Notes: a model not told the origin generated them from the sequence alone. A stretch of 64,000 nt of DNA from Selaginella moellendorffii (GCF_000143415.4 NW_003314328.1:337889-401888); one strand, 5' to 3'. Positions 1-10,865 are shown, counted from the first letter of the stretch. Translations and numbers: made by a program.

Positions 1-2079
1 TTTACCAATGTGTTCCAACACTTCATATGGACCAGCATATCAATGAGAAAGTTTGTCACTCTTCCCTGTCCGTAAAGGCACCAAGGTGTTCCACTGCTCA
101 CTTAACGGAAAGATCACTTGCACAAACACAAGATCACCCACCTTATATTCCCGAAATTGGCAATGCTCATTAGTAAATTTCTCCACTCTATTTTGATCTG
201 ATTGCAAATTTCATTTGCACACCACCAAAATCTCATCAAATTCTGTGGCCAGATTAGTCACCTCAGAATCAAGCTTATCTTGAATGTCCTTACTCAAATG
301 CAATCCCAACTTCACCGCTGTTCGGGGATGCCTTCCAAACATGGCAAAGCAAGGACTTAGTTTGGTTCCATTGTGTTGGCTATTGTTGTAAACAAATTGC
401 ACCAACAGAAAATATAAATCCCATTGTCCTTGCCTTTGACCAATGCTACAACATAGCATATCCTCCACCACCTAATTCACATGCTTGGTTTATCCATCCA
501 TCTGAAGATAATCTCTACTCTTCCAAAATCCACTTGTGAACTTTGAATCTCGATCACTAATGATGTCCTCTGGTAAACCAAAATCAAGAAAAACATTCTC
601 CAAGTAGACCGTAGCCAAGTTTAGGGCAGTGATAATCTTCCGAAGAGCCAACAACTACATATACTTTGTCAACCAATCCACTATAACCCATACTTGCTTC
701 TTTTGCCTCTGTGTGTGTGGCAAACAAATGATGAAGTCTATAGAGATATTACACTAACGACTCTGAGGAATAGGTAAAGGTTGCAAAAGTCCCCCCGGCT
801 TCTCCCATGGCACCTTAACCCACTAACAAAGCTCGCATGATTTACAATACTCGAGGATATCAGCCTTCATATTCCTCCAATAAAAATTGCGCTTAATCAA
901 CTTATACGTCTTCTTCCCCCCAAAATGACCGGCCTTCGAATGATCATAATAGTGGGATAAAACTTGAATAATTAATGCATCCCCATTATAATAGAGAATC
1001 CCATCCACCAATGAGAAAGGGGCTTCCATCTGGTCACGCAAAGAGGCCACATGAGCATCCTGAGCTTGAGCATGCTCAACCAATTGCTCAAACTCGCTAA
1101 CCATCTTACTCAAATGATGACAAAACCGTGTTTGTAATGCCATCACATGACGAACATGAGATAAAGCATCCACCACCACATTTGATTTTCCCGGACAATG
1201 CTCAATAAGAAACTCCCCAAACTCCATAAGTTTGACCATCCAACGAGCTTGCCTAGTGTTCAACTCCTTCTGTGTGAAAAGATACACAAGTGGTTTGTGA
1301 TCTGTCAACATCACAAACACTGCACCATAGAGATAGTGTCGCCACGTCCGCAAAGCACGAACAATAGAGAGTAACTCTTGCTCATATGTGGAATAATGTT
1401 GCTCTATGGGATTCAAAATTCGACTCTCATATGCAATAGTTGTCCCTTTTGCATGAGAACTCCTCCCAGTGCATAATCACTCACATCGCATGTCACCTCA
1501 TAAAGTCTTAATGGACCAGAAATATGAAGCACTAGAGCCTCTCTCAACAATCGTTTTAGTGCCACAAAACTCTCCTCTTGTGGCTTCTTCCACTCAAATG
1601 GTATGTTCTTGCGCAACAACCGTATCAAAGGAATAGCTACCTCTGCAAACTTATGCTGGAAACGTCGGTAGTAACTAACCATTCCAAGGAAATTGCATAA
1701 CTCAGCCACTGTAGCTGGTGTAGGCTAGTTCTCCACCACAGCCACCTTCTTTGGATCCGTCTTAACACCCTTAGATGTCACAATATGGCCTAAATATTCC
1801 ACCTCTGATTTTGTAAATTCATATTTGCTCTTCTTCACATAAAGTTTGCTGTCACAGAGTAACAAAAGAACCTTGCGCAAATGCACCCTATGCTCCTCCA
1901 TATTTTTGCTGAAAACAAGAATATTGCCCAAGAAACTCTCTATAAACTCATGAAGATAACGCCCAAATACCTCCGTCATCAACTGAGTAAATGTGATTAG
2001 TGCATTTGTCAAACCAAATGGCATAACTATAAACTCAAAATGCTCAAAACTTGTGTTGAATGCTGTCTTGGAGATAGAT
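1..2079 (-). pseudogene. Ty3/gypsy G1 pol, 3' half (RT, RNase H, integrase)
   Basis: This is the distal half of a minus-strand gypsy polyprotein, read from 2079 down to 1. It holds the end of the reverse transcriptase (1725-2070, with the MPFGLTNA motif), the RT thumb and RNase H (about 1180-1709, with TCDVSDYALGGVLMQ and TDHKPLVYL), the integrase zinc-binding region (about 840-960), the integrase core (about 300-800) and the start of the GPY/F module near position 1. It aligns along its whole length with the plus-strand element at 14643-17830. RNase H is complete here but has a 75-nt deletion there. Several stops and frame changes, for example near 1413, 1709 and 823, show that it is dead. 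The missing first half of the same polyprotein lies at 11040-13107, beyond an inserted DNA transposon. The 3' LTR lies outside the window. Confidence 0.9.
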
Positions 2080-2080
2080 G
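2072..2080. repeat. Target site duplication, left copy (element A)
   Basis: The 9 bp agatagatg directly precede the terminal inverted repeat of element A. They match agataaatg at 11031-11039 at 8 of 9 positions. The related gypsy element G2 has one uninterrupted copy of this site at 15628-15636 on the opposite strand, so the insertion point is read directly. Nine base pairs is the usual duplication made by Mutator-like transposases. Confidence 0.8.
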
Positions 2081-2101
2081 GGGCTGGGTAGTTTTTGAGC
2101 T
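2081..2101 (+). repeat. Left terminal inverted repeat of element A
   Basis: The 21 bp beginning GGGCTGGGTAG match the inverted right end (11010-11030) at about 15 of 21 positions, including the inner block TTTTGAGCT. Four AGTCAA repeats follow at once. Confidence 0.7.
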
Positions 2102-2106
2102 AAGCT

Positions 2107-2142
2107 AGTCAATGAAAGTCAACATAAGTCAAAGGAAGTCAA
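2107..2142. promoter_or_regulatory. Subterminal W-box-like cluster (4 x AGTCAA, 10-bp period)
   Basis: AGTCAA occurs at 2107, 2117, 2127 and 2137, exactly 10 bp apart. The reverse complement TTGACT contains the W-box core TTGAC bound by plant WRKY zinc fingers. Locus B has the same motif three times at 63382, 63391 and 63401, in the matching subterminal place. The transposase has a WRKY-GCM1/FLYWCH-like finger, so I infer transposase binding sites. Confidence 0.6.
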
Positions 2143-2602
2143 TACAATCCTCTAACTAGCAAAAGTTTAATGGCACTACCTTAGTTCGTCCTAAATCAAG
2201 AATTTTTAACATAAAATCTAGGTGTTTAAGGTATTCCATAAGCTCGTGTAAATTATTGGTTCGACACGAACTAATCTTTTAGTCTACAAAGAAAGAAAAT
2301 AATATATTAAACAACATAATTAATATTAAAATCAGAATATATTCAATCTTCTTTTTCTTCCATATCCAGAAAAGTAGAAATGGGTATAGTGGAATGCTCC
2401 TTCACTATAGGCTCATGTTGTATATAATGTTGTGCCATGCGTTCAGCATAAATAAATAAATAAGTGGAATTGACTTCAGTCCATATGATCATCCATATCA
2501 TCAGGATCAAGCGTGTGGACTGAAAGCGTGTGTGATAAGTGTAGACCTAATGACATAGAAACATTTAAGAATAAATATTATAGATTATTTCAAGCACTAA
2601 CA

Positions 2603-3450
2603 TCACTTGTTGCAAAATCTCCTAAGAATATCCTCAAAAGCATCCTCCGTTTCAAGTGCAAAAACAGCTTGGCCTGTTTCTTTTGCTACCTGCACCATTG
2701 ACCCAAGTCTTGCTGTAGCATCAAGCACAATCCCCTTTGGCGGACAGAATAACTCCAACAAGATCTGCATGGCCATGACCGAACGATGTCGATAATTAGG
2801 GAATGATGGGTGAAGAATGTTCGAGTCAATCACATTTGGGATGATGTCTGTAGAGCTGTTATATCCTAGTAAAGCAAGAGCAGCACACTCGTCAGCTCGT
2901 GTGGCATTATGCCGATTCCCAATATGGCATAGAGTATGGTAGTTCCAAGAATAAACTTGGAAAAAAAAATTGAATAGAGTTAATTTGTAAATAAAGAAGT
3001 CACACACCTTTCGCTTCTACCCACTTGTGCCTTTTGTGTCCACAGCTATACTCGAAAGAAGGCAACCAAATGAAAACTCGACAAATCCATCATCGTTGTT
3101 AGCCAAGTATGCTAGAAAGCCTTCCCACATTAGAGAGTGGAGAAGGATCATGACAACCACACCCTTGTATGTCATGAAGCTGCTTGCAACCTTTAAGGCT
3201 TGGGAAATGTGTTGGGCTAGCAACACATTCCATGACGGAGTATCCCCTTGTGGTGGTGGCATAACATTAGGAAGATTGAAAAAGATGAAATCAATCTTCC
3301 CATAAGGTATGAGCTGACCCAAACCATGGATCCACTAATCAAACATGTAGAGCTCCCAACTAGTAGCATCTAAAAGTTGCATGTAATTCCCAATGAGAAC
3401 AGCAACTTCCCCAACACTGGCCGTTGGGGATAGAGGGTGAACCTGAAAAA
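2603..3450 (-). pseudogene. Methyltransferase-like C-terminal exons of the element A cargo gene
   Basis: These are two main exon bodies, about 3450-3010 and 2960-2603. The first runs from VHPLSPT and IGNYM (motif III position) through IDFIFFNLPN (motif IV position) to VAVDTKG-type sequence. The second contains SWNYHTL, NYRHRSVMAMQILLELF, the Gly-containing GIVLDATARLGSM (motif I position) and VFALETEDAFEDIL. The order IV then I is that of beta-class amino-methyltransferases. A second exon-2-like relic lies at 18630-18915 and a first-exon copy at 56800-57230. The aromatic residue of DPPY is absent in both copies, so catalysis is doubtful even before decay. Confidence 0.65.
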
Positions 3451-5119
3451 CAATTATTAGAACTAAAAGTTGGAGATAAAATTCATGCTTACTAACCTAT
3501 TTATGCATAGCTGCAGAGGAGAGCTCTTCCAGGTCATTGTCTGTAGCCGTAGGGAGGGATGGGAAGAATGTCTTAGTCCGCCGAGAAGACTGATGGCTGC
3601 TCTCTGCAACATCTATAAAAAAAAAAAGTGAAGTCAAGAATGAATAAAAGAATGTTCCAAATCAAAGTCCTTACTCTCATGAAAGGCTTCATGATGGCTT
3701 CTTCGAGGGTTGCGAGGAGCAGCTACTGGAATCTCTTGTATAGTTTCCTCTAGTTCAACGGTATTTGGATTTGGCATCTCCTGAATAGTTTCCTGAGTGT
3801 GGACTCTTGGGTTTAGTTGTTAAATTTCAACAACGTCGTTATCACAGTCAGAAAGAGCCTCTGGAAAATAAGAATATAACTCAAGGTTAATATTTCCTAG
3901 CTAAGTGTTGAGTTTCATGTGAACCTAGATGACATTCAAGGTAGAGATCCAACTTGAAGTTCAATGTCCGCATCTGCTCCACGAGTTCGAGGTACCATGA
4001 GCATAGCTCCCTCTCATGTGTACAAGGACAATAGAACTCTAGCTCATACATCCCAAGCTTCTTGCCTCTAGTCAGGAGCTTCTACAAAACACCGGCTGTG
4101 TATACTGGTGTGCCGGGACAATATTTTAAATATCTACAAAGTAAAACAAAAATATAAATACCAATATATAAACGAGAATTGAGAAAATACCTGTAAACCA
4201 TGTGCCTCACAAGAAATGGTTGTCCTGGTTGGTTCTTGAACTCAGCTGAACTCATCCCACCACGTGGAAGCCAACCATTCCCTAGCTCTACAAGACAAGC
4301 ATGAATATATTCTTCAAGAGTGATACCTGTGTGAGTGCTGGAAAGAAACTTCTCGTCCTAAACTTGTAGCATCTCCTCACCAGTAGCAATACTCTAAGAA
4401 ATGTATGCCTTCTCCTTCATCACCTTCTCCATCCTTATCTCGTAGCGTTTTTCGTTATTTCGCAGCCAAGTGTTGAGAAGTTCCAAGTAGATGCTTTGTT
4501 CAGCAAAGGACATTTTACTCTTTGAGATGTTGTAAATGAATTCCTTTGGTGCTTTACCAGTTCCTACACACACAAAGAGTTATGAAATGTTTTACAAATT
4601 TTAGAAGAACTTATGAACACGAGAACAAATCTCAACAATGATATTAAGCCATTCCTGTCCGCGTCGTATGTCTGCAATCAAGAGCAAATTTTTCACCTTT
4701 GTTCTCTTCATATTCAAAATTCACTACTCAATCGCATGCCACTCCATCTCCTTTTGCTGCTCATCCCCTCGGGCATTTTTAAAGAATGAGGCTCTTTCTC
4801 CTTTGATTATGGGCTACAAGAAACTTTATGTAAGTTGATATATACTTCAACAATAATTTACCTTTGCCTAGACAACAACTAGAAAATCAAGTGGTAGTTA
4901 GTACCAAGTCTGCAATTCTTGGCCTTTTTAGTTGCTAGCTTCACTCAAATTGCTTCAAATACCTCACGATTATACAACGTTTAGACCTCCTCTAGCGAGA
5001 GCATGCTGATAAACTAAAGGTGCTCAATGTCATGTACCAATGTATGAGCTTGAAACGCAAATTGGTTTACCCTGCAAAAACACAATATTGGCTAAGTTTA
5101 CAAAAAATAAATTCTTACA

Positions 5120-5540
5120 TGTTGATCTTATGGCATGCCATGTTGAGCTTCACAGTGTGCTCCTGAGTCATTGGTTTGACAAGTGTGACTAGAACATTAA
5201 TGTGTCGTTCTTCATCATCTCAAAACTTCTCTTGAATGCACTTTCAAAATGCCAGCTATCTATGGTTTCCATTAATCACCCAAAAAAGCTTTCCAATGAA
5301 CCCTACTATCTCCACATGTTGTCCTAAGAATCCATCAAACTCATGAGACTTTTGCAGCCATATAGAATCCCAATTTTGCTCAAGTTCAGTAGTCATTGGC
5401 TCTGTCCAGCCGGTTCCAGAGAAAGTTGGTGAAACGATGAAGGTACCAGCTGTGCTCCCAAACCTGACCTCAACAAAGGAGCTGTAGATAGCCATGTTGA
5501 GGTCATAAGTTGAGCGCACCCAATAGATTTGAACCAACTA
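5120..5540 (-). pseudogene. ParB-like domain of the element A cargo gene
   Basis: The residues follow the ParB/sulfiredoxin-type pattern. YDLNMAIYSSFVEVRFGS corresponds to the NPR..l..SI.e.G segment. About 80 residues later comes LFWVINGNHR, matching the yhviDGnHRl signature. LAFWKCIQEKF, then a VLVTLV strand, match the segment that usually ends in vpv.v. The locus B copy (about 57870-58270) reads FFIIDGNHWWLAF at the same place, so DGNHRWLAF is the likely ancestral reading. In bacteria ParB domains are often fused to N6/N4 methylases, which fits the C-terminus of this gene. The stop at 5535-5537 and others break it. The domain name is inferred from motifs without a profile search. Confidence 0.55.
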
Positions 5541-6125
5541 GCACAAAGGAACTAGAAAACGATGAGGGCCATTCCACGCCATTTTTTGTAACACTTTACT
5601 GATTGTCCATTCTTGAGCTTGGATGATTGTGTTCCGAACATGATCATTCAAGATGGTGTTAGAATCATACATGCATAATCCCTCACCACCATTAGCTTCC
5701 CTTGCACCACTAGCCTGAGGAGCAGTAGGAGCAGCTACCATGCCCCTAGTAGCTTCCATAGTAAATCCACCTATAACGCTACCAATAACCTCCTCAACTA
5801 GTTTATCTACCTCGCCATGAGTAGCCTCAGCAACCAAAGGCATAGCACCCCCACCACCACCAATATCAGACGCAAGTACCCCACCACCAGTAACCGCAGC
5901 CTCAGGAGCACCAGTACCAACAGACTCAATAACACCAATATCGATTTGAGTGTCCATCTCAACATCCACATTGTTGTTATGCTCATCGTTGCCTCCAACA
6001 TGACTAGCAAAAACTTCATTGAATACTTGAGATGAATCTCCACTCAATCAACCAAGCCCACAGCGATCAAGGCGGCTGTCTTTTCCTGGAGACCGAGACC
6101 ATTGAGGTTAGCCTCGACGCTTCTT

Positions 6126-6865
6126 CTAAAATAAAAAGCAAAAATACTATAACATCTAACTTGTAATGTAAAGTAAATCTATGGCATTTTAAGTTCAAGT
6201 CCCTTGTTGGAAGTTCCAAGCAGTCAAGCTTGATTTATATTTTCTCTCACAAAAAAAGATTGTAAATAAAAGATATGAAAAATAGATTGTAAACTATAAG
6301 AAATGCTTAGGAAAAAAAACACAAGTCACTGCGAAAGGTTGGTTCACACCAAACCAACCTCACCTTACCTCTCGAGAAAAAAGAAAAACACAACAAGAAT
6401 ACGGAAGAGGTCAGTTCACGCAACAATCGACATCTTCCACCCTCTTATTTTCACATGAAATGCCCCATCAAGTCATTAAAATCAAGAAAAAACCTTGAAG
6501 ATGTCGGTTTGCACAAGAAATGACATTTCTATCTCTCTCTATTTTCTAAAATATAGAGATCTCACCACTAGAAACATGAAAAAAACCAAGAAAGCTCACG
6601 TCTAGAAAAAATGAAAGTGGGGAGACGTCAGTTCACACGCAAACTAATCTTTCCCACCCCTTTAACAAGGAAAAAAAATTTAAAAAATGAGGCAGAGATG
6701 GGCAAAAAACTAAACAGAAAATGAAATAGAATGCTAGGAGATGTCGGTTCACACAAGAACCGACATCTCTATCCCTTAGGAGAAAACAAAAGTCGAAAAA
6801 AGAGAAAACTTCTCATAGAAGAAAGGTCGGTTCGCACGTAAACTGACCTTCTCACGGAAGCATAC
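6126..6865 (-). repeat. Intron 1 of the ParB/methylase-like gene, with foldback array (element A)
   Basis: The 740-nt intron runs from GTATGC to TTTTAG. It contains about six imperfect palindromes of roughly 25-40 nt: 6336-6360 (AGGTTGGTT paired with AACCAACCT), 6403-6438, 6498-6530, 6617-6657, 6738-6769 (GAGATGTCGGTTC paired with GAACCGACATCTC, a perfect 13 bp) and 6823-6850. They are spaced 70-120 nt apart and separated by purine-rich A tracts. The central motif is GGTCGGTTC or a close variant. Locus B has an equivalent array with a related but different sequence in the same intron. A lone further unit lies at 10936-10968, near the right end of the element. Confidence 0.75.
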
Positions 6866-7034
6866 CTTGTTTGAGGTGCGTCTTGAAGCACATTGTTAGG
6901 TTGAAGTTCCTTTCTCTCGCCCTTTGCTACTCAAACCCTAAGTGTAAAACCCTAAAAATCAATGGTCATGATTTTCATTCTCTTTGATGGCGATTAATGG
7001 ACACAATCATTTAATGCTTTAGATATTAACATAT

Positions 7035-7371
7035 GTATAATTGATTGTGAGAGGAATAATACTATTAAAATGAATGGGGTTATGAGTGAGAGGCATTGAT
7101 GAATCACAAGAGTTGTAGCATTAATTGCTTGTTCTCCCTCTCATCTCCATGTTCTCTTCCCTTCAAGAGAATTTCATTCTTTTGTAAGAAGTGAGAGAGA
7201 GAGTCAAGCTCGGAAAGGTTGGTTCGTACACAATTTTTTCTTGAAGGGAAGAGAGCATAGAAATGAGAGGGAGAATAAGCAATCAATGCTACAACTTTTG
7301 TAATTGACTAGCCCTTCTCACTTATAACCAGATTCATTTCAACAATATTATTCCTCTCACAATCAATTATA
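7035..7371. repeat. Long foldback between divergent genes of element A
   Basis: Bases 7035-7174 are complementary to 7232-7371 with a 57-nt loop. Arm landmarks are ttgattgtgagaggaata on the left and its complement tattcctctcacaatcaa on the right, and cttcccttcaaga facing tcttgaagggaag next to the loop. The loop contains a further ggaaaggttggttcg motif like the intron palindromes. The foldback lies between exon 1 of the minus-strand cargo gene and the plus-strand transposase gene, so it occupies the shared promoter or leader region. It could be a nested MITE, a source of hairpin RNA or a cruciform site. No coding sequence is evident within it. Confidence 0.75.
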
Positions 7372-7543
7372 CAATTAATATGGGTGGCTCTTTAAGATTC
7401 TCATATATCTCTAGATTTTAAATGGTTGTATATTTTGTTAAAATAATTAACTTGTCCTTTACAAGGACACAACTAATTAAAACTCACAATACAAAAGAAT
7501 ATCTTTGTTCTTTCTTGTCAGTTTCTCCCCAAAGTTTTTCTAA

Positions 7544-10500
7544 GTGCTCGAGCAAGGAAAAGATATGAGAGAATTCTACTTGAAGTTTGATCAAGAGCCT
7601 CCAATTGTTTTCTCTAAGAGTGTTATAAGAGAGAGCTTCCTCTGCAAAAGATTCAAGTTGAAGCTGGGATCAGTTAGTTTAGAGAATGTATGTCGGGATA
7701 AGGGTAATCAAATAGAAAAATCCATTCTTCTTAATAGTGGTGTGGGAGAGAATGGGATTCAGTGGGATTTTGATAGATGTACAAGTCAGGAGATTCTAGT
7801 TACAAGATCTCCAAAGCGAGGAGAGGAGAGCGCATCAGTTTCACAGCCAATTGTGCAAGGAGTGAAGGATGAAGTTATTATTCTCTCCAGTAACAAAAGT
7901 GAAGAAGATAAGCTTTCTAACATAGCTTCCCAAATAAGTAGGTGTGTTCCTTTTGGATCAGTTTTTGAAGCGGTAGATAAAGCATTTTGGCAATCTTGAT
8001 CATTATGGCTAGAATTGAAGGAGTTCAAGTACATGAGAGGTGAGGAGCTTCTTTCTTCCTATAATGGGAATATATTCTTTGAGTTTCCACTGGCCAATTC
8101 GTCAAGTAAGAAAAAGGGTATGTTAACGCATCTTGATCCATATAATTGGTGCAAAGTAAAGACAACCCACTTCTTCCATTTCAATGGATCTGTGTCCATA
8201 GTCCATTGTGGTGGACAGCTTTAATGTGTCATTAAGAAATGCATTTATGATCATGGCAAGAATATGTATTTCTTTGAAGGCTCAGCGATCAATCCCCCTA
8301 GGCGTGGTGAAGTTGTTACAAGGTTTAGATGTCGCAAATGCAAGGCAACCAGGCAGTAGTGTATGTTGGATACCACCAACATGCAATAGAGGAAGGAATC
8401 TACTGTGATTCTTTTCACAATTTGAAGGTTGCTATTACTATAAAGGTTAGGAAGAAAAGTGCTGCAACTCCAAAGTGTGTTCAATAATCTATACTAAAAG
8501 ACTATATGGTAGACACATTGATATAATCTGATAGCAAAAAAGAGTTCATGAAGAACAGCTTGAAGGACCTACTTCGAAATATAGTGACAAATTTAAACAG
8601 GTATAAAATTAATACTTAACTCTACTTTATCACTAATAACACTCTTTTTTTTTGTAGAATAAAGAACTGGATGCGAGAAAGGCGAGATGGAAAACTTCAA
8701 TCTAGATTGGATAGGATTTTAGAGCTAAAGAGAAAATGTCCCTATAAATTTATTCATGGGAGCTTGTTCGTTAGCCAAGTGACTTCGAACAATCAATGCC
8801 CTTTCATCTTTAAGATGTCTACCCTTAGTTCTGCTTCTAGTGTGGACCTTATATAACGAATAGATATGGATGGAAACAGGGACTTGGCTAATTCTTAGAT
8901 CCATTTCGACCACATGGAATGAGTTTCAGGCTGGTCAACAATAGGAGCCCATGTGTATAATCACAAGTAAGTGGCTTTTCATTTTTTAAGGATTCTATGC
9001 CAGTTTACATTATACCCATTCCTTTTATAGGTTGCAGTGCAACTTGATTATAGCTATAGCTGAATTCAAGGTCTAGGATTTCCAAGCTCAAATTATCTTT
9101 TGGACATGTATGCCTGAGATTGTTGAACAACGAATTGGGCAAAAACCCAACTTTTATGGTTTCATGGTAGATGCTGTTGGTGCTAATTGGTTGGTTGTGT
9201 GGCAAGTGTTTGGAGGTGATAAAAGTTAGCCATTACAAGGTAGAGAAAAGAGTTGTGAATTTCATTGGGCAAAGAGTGTTAACAAACATTGCTGATACAT
9301 CAAATTTAACTTCCATCACGAATTCAAGAAGCTTCTTCGGGAATGGATGGATGCACCAACTAAAGAGGAGCACGAGGCAAAGGCAAATAAGATGCACATA
9401 TGGTGGCGTGAAGGAGACAAAATGCCAATTAAACACCTTCCACAAATGGAATATTGGCTTGTATGGTGGGAAGTTCGAATGTTTCAGTGGGTTTATTATA
9501 CTCTCCATATAAGCTTTCTCTCATTTTCTTTTTTGTCACATTCAAATGTTGCATTTTTCCTAGGATCAACCACTTGATGACATAGCACTTACACCAAAAA
9601 TTAATCTCTCTGAAAGCAAACATTGGAGTTGGAGAACTTCTAAAGCAGGGAAAGGAAAAATGTCCCTCTATGAAGTTACGCTCTCTGATTTCACTAGATC
9701 TCTTAAGCAGTCATCAAAAGCTTTGGCTGCACAGGAAGCAAGGTTTGCTAGTACAAGTCCAAACTTAGACAAGCTTCGAGAGTGGGTTGGTAGAAGGACA
9801 ACACCAGCAGTAGGGTCAATGTCTAAGATGGTGGAGGAAGTTGTTGCTGGAACTCCTATGGAATAAAGTTATGAACCATTCGGGGATATGAGAATAGCCC
9901 GTATGAAGTATTGATAGACATTTAATGGGCCAAACATCACTCCTTCTAGCTCTCACCATCCAAAGTTTGACTACTATTTTGTTCCATGACACTAGAAAAG
10001 GACTAAGGAATATGGAGTGGAGGAGGTGCCAAGTCTAGTGCTGGAGGTTGAGAAGGTTATTTCCTGTGAGCCAATTTCTCATATCAATTGGGCAATTCGA
10101 AGAGTCTATGCCAAGAGTAATGCACGTTGCTTTAGAATGATTGGAAGTCGAGGTCAGTGTCTCACATTTGTGTGCTCAGGTTCAAGTTCTTCAGCAGTGC
10201 CATGTTTCTGGGGCTGTTGAGATCTAGGGGTGAAGGGCTGCCAATCAAACTGGATTTATTGTTGTGGGACTAATGTTACTCATACAAGCTAGATCCACAA
10301 CTCAATTATTTTGAAGCCAGATTCTATGCTAGAGGAGTGGCTAGTTGAGTGAAGCTGCAATCTTTTGAAAGAAGAGATTGAAAGTCTGGAGAAAACATGT
10401 TTCAAGCTAAAGACTTCCTCAAATGTTGCTATTAATACTGTTATGCCACCAATATCAACACTAGACTGGCATACACAACCAGCTAGGAATGGGAAGGCTG

Positions 10501-10865
10501 TACAATATACGTCTTTAATTTCAAAAGGTGCATAAAAGAAGATCAAGCTGGCAAAATAGTTGAAGTGCATAATCACAAAGACAAACTACATCAATATTGT
10601 GGCTAAGGAGTTTGTTGTTGTGACTGAGTCGTCAAAGTGTTTGAGCTACACTGTTAAAATCTGCGAAAATCCATCCTGTACCTATCCAGATTTCATATAA
10701 AGGGAGAATAGGGGAAAGGTATATTTAGCCTACAAGCACATCTATTACATTTATATGTAAGAACTAAACCAAGATCCTAAGATCGATCATCACATCCACT
10801 AGGTAAGTCTTTCAGTTGTGGAGCTTGAGAAGTGTTTTTAGATTGCTTTTAGTGTTCAGATCTAT
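7544..10865 (+). pseudogene. MULE-like transposase, element A copy
   Basis: This degenerate multi-exon transposase aligns with the minus-strand copy at 60393-63344. In order it has an N-terminal region (7544-8220), a zinc finger with FRCRKC (about 8324) and a later HQH, which I compare with WRKY-GCM1/FLYWCH fingers, and a catalytic-core region starting near RIDMDGNRDLAN (about 8856). GFMVDAVGANW and WQVFGG (about 9160-9215) are followed by CEFHW, resembling the second Asp and CxxH motif of Mutator-type DDE transposases. Next come SKHWSW and GKGKMSLYEV (about 9620-9680) and a SWIM-type finger near 10650-10760. Two of the SWIM ligands are lost here (CTY for CxC and YKH for CKH). Several stops are present. 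An autonomous relative would supply the activity. Confidence 0.7.

Larger units (their letters stand above)
2600..6960 (-). pseudogene. ParB-like / N6-N4 DNA-methyltransferase-like fusion gene, element A copy
   Basis: This is a multi-exon minus-strand gene. Exon 1 ends at 6866 and exon 2 starts at 6125, with donor and acceptor conserved in locus B. After a basic stretch (KKRRG..PQWSRSPGK), exon 2 encodes an acidic, Gly-rich linker, a conserved helix (about 5640-5570) and a ParB-like region (5540-5120) with YDLNMAIYSSF near its start and INGNHR near 5260-5275. Exon 2 ends at KINM|GTAAG (5119). Later exons encode NQFAFQAHTLVHDIEHL (about 5070) and YELEFYCP (about 4020). The C-terminus (about 3450-2600) follows beta-class methylase order: a GD-like motif III (IGNYM), NLPN in place of DPPY, then GIVLDATARLGS in place of FxGxG, followed by an ALETE acidic residue. 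In-frame stops, for example between 5537 and 5538, make it a pseudogene. Homology to the copy at 55670-59990 is seen directly; the fold names are inferred from motifs. Confidence 0.65.

Noticed and set aside
1-2079. Endogenous pararetrovirus
   Set aside because: Integrase follows RNase H and the element pairs with an LTR-bearing relative, so it is an LTR retrotransposon.
2603-3322. MT-A70 type RNA/DNA adenine methylase
   Set aside because: MT-A70 proteins have DPPW and a different motif order; here motif IV precedes motif I and the flanks fit the beta-class N6/N4 layout.
5807-6043. Leu-rich open frame on the minus strand
   Set aside because: It is a shadow of the Gly/acidic linker of the ParB-like gene in another frame and has no counterpart in locus B.
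7544-10865. FAR1/FHY3-like domesticated transcription factor
   Set aside because: SWIM and finger are compatible, but terminal repeats, a 9-bp duplication, stops and a second copy within its own terminal repeats indicate a mobile transposase.
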